From positions 558,001 through 622,000 of the forward strand of contig OZ025857.1 of the NCBI GenBank assembly GCA_964019425.1: 64,000 nt of DNA. Reading direction: 5' to 3'. The DNA is from Flectonema sp. DT1601. Its lineage: Eukaryota; Euglenozoa; Diplonemea; Diplonemida; Diplonemidae. Shown piece by piece: positions 13,101 through 24,050 of the stretch; position 1 is the stretch's first letter; each line of letters opens with the position of its first letter. The notes below the pieces were generated by a model, which saw nothing but the letters and a program-made list of their open reading frames with translations, was not told the origin of the DNA and ran no database searches. Position numbers and translations under genes: made by a program.

Positions 13101-14975
13101 GGAGATACAAAAAAAAGAAAACGAGCTGTGCGAACTCCAGGCAGAGTTCTCAATCATAAATATGGCAAACGACGATAATAAAATAAAGATCACAGACTTA
13201 GAAGAACAATTATCTGATTATATCGTTTTACAAACAACAAACAAAGAATCTCAAGAAGCTGTGTCTTCCCTAAGTGCTGAATTGCATGCAACTCAACAAC
13301 AATTACGAGACCGACTTCAATCAGAACACAGTAGTCTGTCGGATATAAATGATTGCAATGCTCACATTCATGCTTTGGAAGATCAACTTTCAGACACTCA
13401 AAACCAACTTCGGATGTCTGAAATTAATTTATCCAACGTAAGGGATGCCTATGAAAGTTATAAAGTATGAATTTTGTTCTAATTTACCTTTATCGTTTTG
13501 TAATATAAAAAACAACAACACAACAGCTCGCTGTAACTGAACAACAAGAGGCAGACATAAACGAACAAATAACACGTCTGACCACAGCACTTGATGTGGT
13601 GGAGCAGCAGGTTATTCAGGTATGGTGTTGGTGTTGTTGTTTTGAAAACAAACAAAACAAACAAATAAAAACCCCTTCACAGGCAACTGAAGCAGAGCGT
13701 GACACAGCAGGTATAAATCAAGAACTGATGACTTCTTTAACAGAATATGAAGTAAGTTGTAATGATCTCCATGAAGACATTAGAGGGCTCACAACTCAAA
13801 TTGATAACATGTCTGCTGACCATGAGTGTGAAGTTCAAGAGTATCGAAGCGCTATAAATGAATTACAAAGCAGACTATCAACTGAGTCAGAATCTTGTAC
13901 AGCAGTCTCTCAACAATTAGTTGCGTTGAGAACATTCGTTGAGAATGATGAAGGTCAGGGAAATCCAATTAGAGTTAGACAGATCCTCTCTCTGACTCAA
14001 CCAACCAAATCAACGAATAAAGAAACTCAATTCATCTTCAGAAGTCGCAAGGAATTAATTACAAAACTTTGGGAGATGCACAGCGATGTCGCCAGAACTC
14101 ACAAAGCAGCTCAGCTAGCTGTCAGTTCTGTTTCTTTTAAAGCACAACTTCGTAAAGTATCACACGATTCGAATGACCCGGCTGCTGTCTTACACGCAAC
14201 TTATGGAAAACTACAAGAGTTGAAATTAAAGAGTAGGGGAATCATAGCCAAGTACTTCACAGCTGATGAGAAACTCGGATGTGGAGCTCCGTTAGCAGTC
14301 TTTCAAGGGGAAGACAGCAAACAGTCAATCCCAACAAATATTAAAAACAGGAACTTGCAGCTACCAAGTTCGATTCCGACTGCGGTTCCATCATCTGTTG
14401 GAACTACCAGAAGGAGGAGATCTTCATCGTTAATTGTTCCGAAGAGGGATTTGACTTCGAGAGCTGGTGAGTCGATGCATCGACCGCTGACACCGTTATC
14501 TGGAGCAGCTGGTAGAATTCAACAAAACCCTCCTCCAGAGTTACCTTTGATGCCTATATCACCTGTACCTCCTGTGAAGCCTAAGATTTGTTATAATAAT
14601 CAACTTAGTGGAAATAATGGTAATCAAAGTCAGTCAGCAACAGTAGATATTCACAGAGGTGTCTCGCCTACCAGACATCGTGGAATTGGAAGCGCACCAG
14701 CTGGACTGATATCTCCGGGAACAGTTCGTGAAAGTACTCGACTCTCATCTGAGATTCTCGCTCTTGAAAATGAAATCGCTCGCATGCGAGCTGGCGGCAA
14801 ACAAACTCAAAGAAGCTACTCCGCCATCTCATCAACAGTGACACCAGTAATAGATTATGGACAACAGAATAGTAATTCAAGAATTCTAATCCCAACTAAC
14901 GTCAGAAAGATGAGCAGCGGTACACCCGCTGACATGCCACCCATGCTCATCTCACCTGCTCCTTCCAGGAGATGA
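4186..14975 (+). CDS. Giant WD40 plus coiled-coil protein, three exons
   Basis: The exons are 4186-13464, 13527-13619 and 13683-14975. Both introns (62 and 63 bp) are phase 0, start GTATG and end ACAG, and the protein is about 3,554 residues. Residues about 20-310 form a seven-bladed WD40 propeller; blades are marked by V-W-V-G-D-C-K-G-V-I-T-I-F and L-D-T-T-L-R-F-W. From about residue 330 to beyond 3,200 the chain is almost unbroken coiled coil, rich in Glu, Gln, Ser, Lys and Leu. The last ~250 residues are Pro/Ser-rich and basic, with an R-R-R-R-S-S-S patch. The layout suggests a scaffold or tether, perhaps at the basal body, flagellum or Golgi, with the propeller as docking head. I cannot name an orthologue. 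The start at 4186 follows an AG and a T tract. The very long open frame without a stop makes the gene certain. Confidence 0.9.
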
Positions 14976-15927
14976 GATAAATTCATTGTTTTTCTAGCAC
15001 TTCTTCTTTAGATATAATTACAGGTATTTCCTTACCCAGTCCTAGCAAAAGTTTAAATTAATTAGTTGTCTCCTCCTTCCTTTGCTGGAAAGGAGCGAAT
15101 TGAGTGATGTGTGTCGGCACCAGTAGCCGTTTTTTTTTTTTTTTTTTGTGTTTTTTTATTTTTAAATTTTTTTTAAAATTTTATTGTGATGAAAATAGAA
15201 CAGAAAAAAGGTCCTTCAAGTAGTCCGAGTTTTGTAGCAATTCAAGCCACACCTTGTGTAGGGGATCCTTTTTTTTAAATTTTTTTTTATTTTTTTTATA
15301 CAAGTATTGTAAGAGCTAAAAAAGAATGTTGGGCAGCACACGTAAACCTCTTCTAGCTTTTCTCTGTTTAAGTCGGTTCACGGGTTCGTGCACAAACAAA
15401 AGCATCACCATGTGATCTGATGGAAGGTCTTAGTGTGTTGCGGTCATTCTTTTCTATGTTCACGTAGTATGTTTCAAAGGAAAATTATCAAAGAAAAAAA
15501 AAAAAAAGAAAAAAAAAACACAAACGTAGATATTTTTTTGTTTTTTTAGATAATGTATTAATTTTTTTTACCATTTTTTTTTAAAGATCGCCTTTACTAG
15601 TCTAGAAGAAAAGAAAAGAAAAGAAAAGAAAAGAAAAGAAAAGAAAAGAAGGTTCTTCTTTATTTATTTTTATACCTGTATTGCCTATTCTCTAACGATC
15701 TCAATAACATTTGTAATTTGATGGCTCCTTAATTTGATTTAAAAAAAAAATTTTTTTTTTTTTTTCTTATCCAAATCCTCTCTTGTGATGTACAATACGA
15801 AACGGATGTTGTTCTGTTTCAAATTAGATTTGTTTGGTTTTGGTGGTCCTGATTAGTTTTTGGTTTCTTCTTTCTTTTTTCAAATTATTATTTTCAATTA
15901 AATAATTAGTAACCAAACAAGTAAGAA
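14976..15927. other. Spacer with T-rich stretches and an (AAAAG)n microsatellite
   Basis: The 952-bp gap carries T runs at about 15130-15147, mixed A runs near 15494-15520, and an (AAAAG)n microsatellite of about nine units at 15608-15650. It ends with a pyrimidine-rich stretch (15865-15885) and an AG at 15908-15909 before DPH7. I see no gene in it. Confidence 0.6.
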
Positions 15928-16899
15928 ATGGAAGTGACCAGATGGCCAACCATTCGACCTGCTGACATGGTCGAGGGAAGGCCTGGGTCGGGTACTGACT
16001 CTCTAACACATTCACAATTACTAATTGCGACATATGAATTACAAGATAAGAAAGAAGGTGAAAGTTCTGTAGAACAAGAACGACTAGGAACTGTTCACAT
16101 GCTCACCCTCAGTGACACAGGTGATGTCATAAAGCAATCCACTAGTAAAGATTGCAGTGGTGTTTTTGATCTGAAATGGAAAGACGAAAATACTTTCGTC
16201 ACAGCTGCCGCTGATGGAGCAGTCCACTTATACACAACCACAGACACAGAAATAAACGATCAAAAGGCGACCATCCCTCTTGAGACAAACAGTTTCTGTC
16301 TCTCTGTAGGATGGTGTCCGGGGGGTGGTAGTACTGTGGCGTATTCTTCTCAAGGGGGTGAGATCTGTGTTGGGGATTTAGAAAAAGAAACATTAGTATC
16401 AGCGTGGAGTGGTCACGATCATGAGATTTGGGTGACTAGTTGGTTGGATGAAAACACATTCGCAACAGGAAGCGATGACTGCTCTTTGAAACTTTGGGAC
16501 ATTCGTTGTCCAGAAATGGCAATTAAAACTCGTCGTTTTGATGCTGGCGTGACCTCCATAACAATCCCTCGTCAATCTGATGAATTAATTATCGGCAGCT
16601 ATGACGAAACTGTTCATATTTTAAATTCTCAAAATCCGAGACGCGATATCTCCACCATCGGACCTCTCGGAGGAGGTATTTGGAGAGTAAAACAATCTCC
16701 TTCTACGGACTCTTCGCTAATTCTAATCGCAGCAATGCACGGAGGAGGATACATCGCTGATACGAAAACATCTGAAATTGTTTCCTCATTCACATCACAC
16801 GACTCGATGGTTTACGGATGTGAATGGGTTGCTCCAAACAGAGTAGCTACCTGTAGCTTCTACGACAAATTGCTTTGTGTGTGGGATTTTGAGAAATAG
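15928..16899 (+). CDS. DPH7: DPH7-like diphthine methylesterase (WD40)
   Basis: This 323-residue single-exon protein is built of WD40 repeats. It resembles DPH7 (WDR85), the enzyme that removes a methyl ester from the diphthine intermediate on elongation factor 2 before the last amidation step of diphthamide synthesis in the cytosol. Supporting signs are a G-H-D-H-E-I-W-V-T-S-W blade followed by G-S-D-D-C-S-L-K-L-W-D, then G-S-Y-D-E-T-V-H-I-L-N, and above all the family's G-G-G-I-W-R-V-K block followed by I-A-A-M-H-G-G (about residues 250-275). A last blade ends C-V-W-D-F-E-K. The length is short compared with animal DPH7 of about 450 residues, but fits compact protist forms. The start is the first ATG after an AG at 15908-15909. 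A different WD40 protein is possible but less likely. Confidence 0.82.
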   Translation: MEVTRWPTIRPADMVEGRPGSGTDSLTHSQLLIATYELQDKKEGESSVEQERLGTVHMLTLSDTGDVIKQSTSKDCSGVFDLKWKDENTFVTAAADGAVHLYTTTDTEINDQKATIPLETNSFCLSVGWCPGGGSTVAYSSQGGEICVGDLEKETLVSAWSGHDHEIWVTSWLDENTFATGSDDCSLKLWDIRCPEMAIKTRRFDAGVTSITIPRQSDELIIGSYDETVHILNSQNPRRDISTIGPLGGGIWRVKQSPSTDSSLILIAAMHGGGYIADTKTSEIVSSFTSHDSMVYGCEWVAPNRVATCSFYDKLLCVWDFEK

Positions 16900-17116
16900 A
16901 AATCGTTACTTGGGCATCCACTAACTCTCCTCTCTCTACTTGAGGGAGGTCATCATCGATGGAATTTTTTTTGACATCGTGTCAAGAAAAAAACAAACTT
17001 ATTTATTATTATTCAGTGAGACTTGTTGAAAAAATGAATATTTTTTAAATTATCATTCCTTTTCTCTCAAGTAAAAAAAAAAAAAAAAAAAAAAAAAACC
17101 ACCAATACAATACAAT
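16900..17116. other. Short spacer with a long A run
   Basis: About 217 bp separate DPH7 from the kinase. A run of about 26 A at 17073-17098 lies just before the kinase start, after a pyrimidine tract (17057-17068) and an AG at 17070-17071 that could be the leader acceptor. Confidence 0.5.
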
Positions 17117-18389
17117 ATGACCAACCAGATGGTACCATCCTCTCCAGCGATACGAATGACGAGTATCAGTGATTTGTATGAACTGCACACTAATAACATG
17201 TTAGGAACAGGAGCTTTTTCAACCGTTGTATTAGCGACGTGTAAGAAAACCAATGAACCCAGAGCAATTAAAGTAATTGCGAAAACAAAATTAGAAGGTA
17301 GAAAGGCGATGGTAGTCGCACATGAAAAAGAAATTTTAAGACGAGTGTCTCAACAAAATATTATAAAGTTGTTTGAATGTATTGAAACAGATGCTCACTT
17401 CTACATGGTTCTTGAAAAGATGGATACTGATTTATATGAATGGATAAGACAAAATAGAAAACTTTGTGAGCAAGACGCTTCAAAGGTCACTCGAGCACTG
17501 CTCAAGGCGACAAAATATCTTCATGACCATTCTATTGTTCATAGGGATATCAAACCAGAGAACATTCTCATTAACAACGTCGACAGTGTTAAATTAGCTG
17601 ATTTCGGATTAGCAAAAATCCTTTCAAAGGACATGGTGTCCGCGACACCGTGTGGAACTTCTTTTTATATCGCACCGGAAATCATAAGAGGAATTCAGAT
17701 GAATGGAGTCAGACCTGTTCTTACGACCAGTCACGATATCAAATTCTTAGACATGTGGTCAATAGGAGTAGTGTTGTATATTATGCTTGCTGGAACTCCT
17801 CCTTTCACTGGTCAGATACGGTCTCGTAGAGATCGCGAAGAATTACTTCGCAACATGGACAGAGGGGTTCTGTTTCCAGACGCTCGTTGGAATAATATTT
17901 CAGAAAACGCGAAGAATCTGATTGAAGGTCTGCTCAGCATTGATACGGCAAAGAGATTAACTTCTGAACAAGCTCTTCAACATCCTTTTATAAAAAATTG
18001 GGAACAGCAGCCTCAGGAAGCTTTACCAACTCCGGCAATATTCGAACAAATTGGTGACCGCGCTGGGATTATTAAAGCGATGGTATGTTTATGTTTTTCA
18101 GGGGAAGGGGGATCTTTATTAACCTAACCACCGGGTTAACTTTATTGTTGAATTTTTATTTTATTTTAAAATAAATTAGGACACTGCCAACGAGTATCGC
18201 GAAACCGTAGATCAGCTACACGAAGAGGGAGGTATGAAAAACGTTTGTGCGGCACCAGTCCCTACAAAGAAGCCTCAAGGTATGTATTATGTTTTTTAAA
18301 TTAAGGCCACGAATCAAGTCCTGTCTCACAACAAACTAAAAAAAAAAAAAAAAACAGCCGTCAATTTAGGAGGGCTTCCTATGAAGTAA
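17117..18389 (+). CDS. CAMK-like serine/threonine protein kinase, three exons
   Basis: The exons are 17117-18082, 18180-18279 and 18358-18389. The introns are 97 bp (phase 0) and 78 bp (phase 1), both with GTATGT donors. The product is 365 residues. The kinase domain spans about 22-296: glycine loop G-T-G-A-F-S-T-V at 30-37, Lys52, Glu70 of helix C, H-R-D-I-K-P-E-N at 142-149, D-F-G at 162-164 and A-P-E at 186-188. The block M-W-S-I-G-V-V-L-Y-I-M-L-A-G-T-P-P-F points to the CAMK group. All catalytic residues are present, so it should be active. The tail after the domain is only about 70 residues, without EF hands or an obvious calmodulin helix, so calcium control is not shown. The last exon adds only 10 full codons. 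The substrate is unknown. Reading the first exon alone would give a false short tail at 18127. Confidence 0.88.
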
Positions 18390-18870
18390 TATTTATCACG
18401 GAAGGCACACACAACACCCACACTTTCACTAATATTGTTATGTTATTGCGTCAAGACTTGTTCTATCCCTCGCCTGCCATCTCATTCATAGAAAAAAACA
18501 CTCGTCTTGGTTATTTAGTTCTTTCCTTATTATCTACTGCTACTGTGTGATAAATAACAATTGAAAAAAAAAAAAAAAATAATAATAATAATAATAACAA
18601 CTACAACAACAAATGGAACAACTACTCTTTTGGAGTTCTTGGTGGCTGCCGAGTGTATTGTATATTAACAAGTTATGTGATAAAGGTGAAAATTATTTAA
18701 TTTATTTTTTCCCTTTTTTCTCTCCATCATATTATGATATTCCTACCACTGTGATTATTCTGTCTCGTATTTATGAACGATATCTGTACCACAGTTTAGT
18801 TTATAATATTCAACCATGAATAACAAGAAGTGGAGTAACACATCATCTTTTCCCTTCAGCCTCTTAAATA
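18390..18870. other. Spacer with a (TAA)n patch
   Basis: The gap holds an A run and (TAA)n near 18564-18596 and a T-rich segment. A 68-codon frame (18613-18819) is rich in Tyr, Phe and Ser and has no family features, so it is not called. The spacer ends TTTTCCCTTCAG at 18848-18859, a good acceptor 12 bases before the transporter ATG. Confidence 0.55.
18858..18859 (+). promoter_or_regulatory. Candidate trans-splice acceptor AG
   Basis: TTTTCCCTTCAG lies directly upstream of the transporter start at 18871. A pyrimidine tract plus AG this close to an ATG is the arrangement expected for spliced-leader addition. Confidence 0.5.
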
Positions 18871-21800
18871 ATGAGTTCGTCGGAGATGCAAACTTTCGGT
18901 GATGAACACATCAGATTAGGAGAGCCTGGAACAGGAAGCAAGGCGACCACCGATAGAATTAATGAAGCGAAAGCAAATCGAAATCCTCGTTACGCTTCAA
19001 TGACTGAGGATGAGGTAAAGAAAGAAATGAGATTTGTTGTTTACATTTGGTCGATGACTCAGTTGATGGGAACATACGCAATGCCTGCTTGGATAGCAGT
19101 GTTCGCAACTCAGTGGTACACTGCAGTTATTCTATCTCCTGGTGAAGTCGCGTTGGTAGTAACCCTAAGTAAGTGTATCGACGTAATGACTGATCCTCTG
19201 ATGGCCTGCTATCTTAGAAAGTGTACCATGCGTAAGATCGCGACCATCGCAACTATTGGAAGTCTGATTCAATCACTGGCATTCTGTGCGCTGTTTATTC
19301 CTTTCACACCTGCTAATCCAACTGGAGGTCACACTAGAGTACTACTGCAGTATGCAGCTAGTTATGTATTCTTCTTTGTTGGAGATACACTCGCTGGTAC
19401 TCCAAACACAACATTGGGAACGATGCTTAAATCTCAACGGCTACTTGATGAACAACATCACAATGATGGTCTTCGAATTGGCAGTATGATGAAAGTAGTT
19501 GGAATCCTCGCTATGGGTGCCGTTAACTTAATAGTCGGAACTATTATGGTAGCGGCTGATAAAGAAATGGATAAAGAAGATGGGGTGATGGCAGGTCTCA
19601 GACCCAGAACGAATTTAATATGCGCAGTGATATTCGGAATCATCCACGTTATCATCGCCTTGGTGTTTAAAAGGACGATTAGTAAGTTTGACGACAGTAC
19701 CGTCAGGGCTGAAATTCTTTCATCAAGAAAATCATTTTTACAACAATTCTCAGACATGATGACTGGTAGCTACAATAATCCTTATTTCAGACAACTAATT
19801 GGTGCTTGGGCTTGCGATCAACTCACCATAACACTAATGAAGAATTTATTAATGTGGTTCGTTCGTCACAAGGTCGAACCAGAAATGGCTGATGGATGCG
19901 AACCTTTCGACGATTGCGTAAATTTAAAATTCCGCGATGACGCTGGTTTTGAAAGTGGATATTCAAAAAAATCATTTGAATGCAAGGCAAGCAACGTCGC
20001 CGTGATCGGAGTGTTTTTTATAATTATTGGGGCAATTACTGGTAACGTTTTTTGGCAAAGGAAACTAGACAGAGAAAAGGACAGATACGGAAACAGAAAC
20101 GTCTACCAAAACTGGTTACTGTTCAACCTTACATCAGCTTTAACGAATGGACTGATGGTGTTTGTTGGAAGAGGTGATAATAGATTATTTTGGTTGTTGT
20201 GTTTCATAAACGGATTGCCAATCGGAGGTGAGTTCATGACCGACACGATTCTTCTATTTTTAATTGCTGGTGAGACTTGGTTGGGTAGAACTGACAGACC
20301 TTTAACACAAGCTGAAGAAGCAGAACAACTTGATAGCAACACAACAAAATTCGCAATGATGAAAACTTTTATTCCAAAAGCAGTCAGTTTGATAGCCGAA
20401 GCACTTCCATTAGCTCTTATTCAGATTTGGTACAGAGAACCGAGCGGGCTTTGTAACGATCCATCGGCTCGTTTACACTTCCCACCTGTTAATACAACAT
20501 GCACCTTCTATCCACCTGATCCATTAATTCCTGACACAGACAGCGCTATGTGTACTGAATTCCTTTCGTACAACGAAACTGGTAATCCAAAATTCATACC
20601 TCAAAAGCCTCAGGTTTCAGAACTTATTTCATTCTTTTTCTTTATACTTCCGACACTCACTTGTCTGGTTAGTTATTATATAAAATCAAGATTTCAAATT
20701 ACTGATTCCGGTGAAATTATAATGCTTTCAAACATAAAGAAGGGCGCTCCGTCAGTTGATGCCGGAGGTCCGAGAGATGGCGAGATCATTGCGAAAGAAG
20801 GTCAGGATAGAATAACAGCTGCGCTTCACGGGTTCACTTCATTACTAAGAGGTAGAATTGATAAGCAATCAGTTCAGACTTTGATGCATACTTTAGATGA
20901 GGCTTGTGAAGATGGTCAGTTAAAGAACGCTGGTTCGAATCTTAAGAAAGCGCAGAGCATATCATCGGCAATGAGAGCGAGGATTATAAAAGATGAATGG
21001 GTGGGTGAATACATTCCAACTACTCACGGACAATCTCTATTCCGACTTCCAACAATCGCACATCCGCTGACCAGAATTCCAGTTAACGTTTTGATGTTCG
21101 TTACTTCATTCCAAGATGAAATAGTCTCCCCTTGGATAAGACACACCACACGTGATACAGAGTTCGTTTCCTTAGCTAAGGGTGTTATTCATGGAATCTT
21201 CTTCTTTTTCTTTCTTCCATTTTGGCTTTTAACAAAATTTGCATACATGGCCATAGGGGGTCTAAAATACTTTATCAGAAAACTAGTACCTGGATCGAGA
21301 GAACCAAAGAGAGGAACAATAGCTGGTCCGCTGTACTTGTTTGGTGTTTTGGGAAAGAGAAGTATGAATGTGTTCGCTGATACCGTAATCCCGTTGTTAG
21401 CGACTCACATAATACAACCGAACAGTGAAAGAGCTGTGTCAGAGATACCAGAAATGGTGAGAGGGTGGATTCACGAATACCGAAATGCCTATCGAAAAAA
21501 TCCATCTTCGCGAGAACATAAACTACTACAACACGGATTCGATACTGTTACATTTGTTGGTAAGAGAAATATGATTGAAAGAAAGATTATTCGTCGACTT
21601 ATATATTTGAGAGCTTTGTCATTTTCAATCATGAGCGTGATGTTGGTGATCATGGTTTCAATATTGATCGCAACGAAGGGAAATATTATCTCATCGAAGT
21701 GGTCTATTTCTGTAACCGTTCCATTATTTTTAAGTGCCTTAGGTCTGGTATTTGGGACCTACTTCACAGGTCTACTGACACTAACAAGTCCTGATGCGGA

Positions 21801-22293
21801 TACAGGTGTGAAGATATTAGACCCGGAGAGATCTCTTGATGGCGAAGGTTTGGTTGCTATTGCTGTCACTCATTACAATTCTTTAAATTGTGCTGGATCA
21901 CAACCGCTTGTGTACACTCCGGATGAGTCTGATGAATTATCTGAGTGTGTTCTCTTGTCAGGTCTACGAACTCCTTGTTGTTTGTCAACGTCGTATGGAA
22001 ATTTGAAAGATCCAAATATTATTTCTTATTTAGTATTCGTTCCTTCAAATGCTATTTCTACAATTGTTCAGCAACTGGAACCTGTTCATGCTGCCCTTGA
22101 TTCTGTTCAACGTGAAGCAAATCAAAGACGTAAAGAACAAGGTCTTCCTTCAAACGTTCGTTGGGATGTTTCAAATATCGCACCACCAGCTGGATATCAT
22201 CAATACAGATGTTTATTATATACTTGGGAAGGTGTACCTCCGCAATTCGTATCTGCCGATGAATCTTGTGAAGATCGCAAGAAAGATCGTTAG
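18871..22293 (+). CDS. MFS/GPH-type membrane transporter with a large C-terminal extension
   Basis: This is a 1,140-residue single-exon membrane protein. Residues about 50-620 look like an MFS transporter of the GPH (MFS_2) kind, which includes sugar symporters and MFSD2-type lysophospholipid carriers. The family's D-x3-D-P signature is visible as C-I-D-V-M-T-D-P at 102-109, followed by repeated hydrophobic segments. A loop at about 330-370 and another at 515-560 carry several Cys, which suggests outward-facing disulfides. After about 620 comes a soluble part, then more membrane segments at about 770-800 and 905-965, then a soluble tail. The extension is not part of a normal GPH carrier of 450-550 residues. 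The substrate cannot be inferred. The start follows TTCAG by 12 bases. The gene is certain; the family is likely. Confidence 0.72.
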   Translation: MSSSEMQTFGDEHIRLGEPGTGSKATTDRINEAKANRNPRYASMTEDEVKKEMRFVVYIWSMTQLMGTYAMPAWIAVFATQWYTAVILSPGEVALVVTLSKCIDVMTDPLMACYLRKCTMRKIATIATIGSLIQSLAFCALFIPFTPANPTGGHTRVLLQYAASYVFFFVGDTLAGTPNTTLGTMLKSQRLLDEQHHNDGLRIGSMMKVVGILAMGAVNLIVGTIMVAADKEMDKEDGVMAGLRPRTNLICAVIFGIIHVIIALVFKRTISKFDDSTVRAEILSSRKSFLQQFSDMMTGSYNNPYFRQLIGAWACDQLTITLMKNLLMWFVRHKVEPEMADGCEPFDDCVNLKFRDDAGFESGYSKKSFECKASNVAVIGVFFIIIGAITGNVFWQRKLDREKDRYGNRNVYQNWLLFNLTSALTNGLMVFVGRGDNRLFWLLCFINGLPIGGEFMTDTILLFLIAGETWLGRTDRPLTQAEEAEQLDSNTTKFAMMKTFIPKAVSLIAEALPLALIQIWYREPSGLCNDPSARLHFPPVNTTCTFYPPDPLIPDTDSAMCTEFLSYNETGNPKFIPQKPQVSELISFFFFILPTLTCLVSYYIKSRFQITDSGEIIMLSNIKKGAPSVDAGGPRDGEIIAKEGQDRITAALHGFTSLLRGRIDKQSVQTLMHTLDEACEDGQLKNAGSNLKKAQSISSAMRARIIKDEWVGEYIPTTHGQSLFRLPTIAHPLTRIPVNVLMFVTSFQDEIVSPWIRHTTRDTEFVSLAKGVIHGIFFFFFLPFWLLTKFAYMAIGGLKYFIRKLVPGSREPKRGTIAGPLYLFGVLGKRSMNVFADTVIPLLATHIIQPNSERAVSEIPEMVRGWIHEYRNAYRKNPSSREHKLLQHGFDTVTFVGKRNMIERKIIRRLIYLRALSFSIMSVMLVIMVSILIATKGNIISSKWSISVTVPLFLSALGLVFGTYFTGLLTLTSPDADTGVKILDPERSLDGEGLVAIAVTHYNSLNCAGSQPLVYTPDESDELSECVLLSGLRTPCCLSTSYGNLKDPNIISYLVFVPSNAISTIVQQLEPVHAALDSVQREANQRRKEQGLPSNVRWDVSNIAPPAGYHQYRCLLYTWEGVPPQFVSADESCEDRKKDR

Positions 22294-24050
22294 TCACAGC
22301 CCCCCCTTTTTTCATAGTTGTAGCGCTCCATAAAAAGACTTGATTGATATTTAGGCTCTGCTTTCTTTTAGTCCATGATTTTTTTTTTTTTTTTGATTGT
22401 TTGTTTGTTTGCACCAAAAACCTTGTCGAAGAAAAATACACTAATTACAATAAAAAAATGGGAAAAAGTGGAACTTTTGGTGAAATTACATGATCCAAGT
22501 CAATATTAATATCATTTTATTTTCAATTTTCAGCCTTTTCTTTTTTTTTTTAAAGAGCCACATATATATATATTTGCTAATTTGTAGGTGTGCTGCGACT
22601 CTGATTACTCAATTACTATAATTTCGATTTCTTATCCTTATGTTGTCCTGCCTCTCTCGGTCTGGGAATAAGTTGATTTCCTTTCATCAGGTTAGTGTGC
22701 CCTGCTTGACTTCTTGGCTTTATCTTCTCTTCCTATTTATATATTGTGAGGAAAAAAAATAAAGTTTTTTTTTCATTCTGGTTTGCAGTTGCAGTTCAGT
22801 TTCCGAAAAATCTTTTTTTAGATTTTTTTTTTTTTTTTTTTTAAAAAAAAATTTGTTGCAAAACAGAATAAAATCAAATATGTTTCCCTCAACTTGTTAT
22901 TTATTCTACCTCAAAATCTATTTAAACTTTAATAAGTCGCTTCAAAGTTTTCTCTGTGAAACTCAAATTCTTGACGAGTGACATTAACGCTGAAGTCGAA
23001 CTTCGTTTCGTTTGTTTCTTTTTTTTTTTTTTAAATATTTTTTTTATTCAGCGTAAAACTCGTTCACATCGGAACAGGTAGTGTGTAGTGCATCTTTTTA
23101 TTAACCTTTTCAGTTTTTTTTTATGTTTCTATCTAAAATCTAAAAGATGGGATTCTTGATTTTTTTTTAATAATAAAATAAAGAAATGGAAATGTTACTA
23201 ATTCCACCAACTACAAAACGTTTTGTGAGTTAGCAGATTTTTTTTTTTTTTGTTTTTTTAAAAAATACAAAAACCTACCTGCGCCTGTTCCTTAAATTGA
23301 GCCCCAACAGAGTTATATAGTTGGGGTCATTATTTTATTTTGATTACTACTAAAAAAAAAAAAAAAATTAAAAAAAAAGGAAAAAAAAAAAAAAAGAAAC
23401 TACCAAAAAAGATTTCTATAGAAGTTGACTTGCTATCCGAAAGTTAACAAATTCTTTCAAATTCTTTTCTTACTATAATTATGCTTGTTTATTTTATTCT
23501 TGTTTTCACCCCCCTCTTAAAGTGGGAGCTTCTTTTCTTTTATTTGATAGACAAAGTAGTAGTTAAATACTTACTCATAATTATCCTTTTACTTTAACTC
23601 AGTTAAAATTTATTCTAACAACAACAACAACAAAAAAAAAATGGTTTCAGAGGCGTAAAATAATTTTTCATGTTTTCTGTTCGCTCAGTTGCGATGTACA
23701 TATTTTTTTAATTTCACCCCCCCTCCTCTCGAAACCTAAATAGTTACTTTAAAAGGCTAAGTTAAGCATCACACCTAGTCACTGTATCTCAGAACTAATG
23801 TTAAATTATCGTTATGTTGTTTATGATACAATACATTTGTATTTTACGTACAAAATCAAACAGTTAACCCCCCTCCTCTTTGATTGACAACTACAAATAT
23901 TTTTCAGTCAAGTACTTTGATATTAATTTTGTTTTTCTTTAATATCTAAAGTTGTTACTGTTTTTACATTGTCAAAGTTTCACCCCCCCTCCTCTCACAT
24001 TAGATTGATAATGACGTACTAATACAACAACAACAACAACAACACAAATC
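22294..24050. other. 1.76-kb spacer with repeated C-rich motif and duplicated segments
   Basis: No convincing gene is present. The spacer holds many T and A runs, a hairpin near 23306-23330 (CCCCAAC, loop, GTTGGGG), and four copies of a C-rich motif of the form CCCCCCTCYTCT or close to it, near 23510, 23720, 23866 and 23985. Two segments (about 23725-23865 and 23875-23970) recur in the spacer at 32.1-32.6 kb in the opposite order. Confidence 0.6.
23725..23970. repeat. Intergenic repeat, blocks A then B
   Basis: Block A starts CTCTCGAAACCTAA and runs to about 23860. Block B starts TTTGATTGACAACTAC and runs to about 23970. Diverged copies of both lie at 32450-32600 (A) and 32137-32225 (B). The order differs at the two sites, which fits a tandem or shuffled repeat family. 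It has no coding potential that I can see. Confidence 0.6.

Noticed and set aside
18613-18819. 68-codon ORF before the transporter
   Set aside because: Low complexity, no recognised features, and inside the probable leader region.
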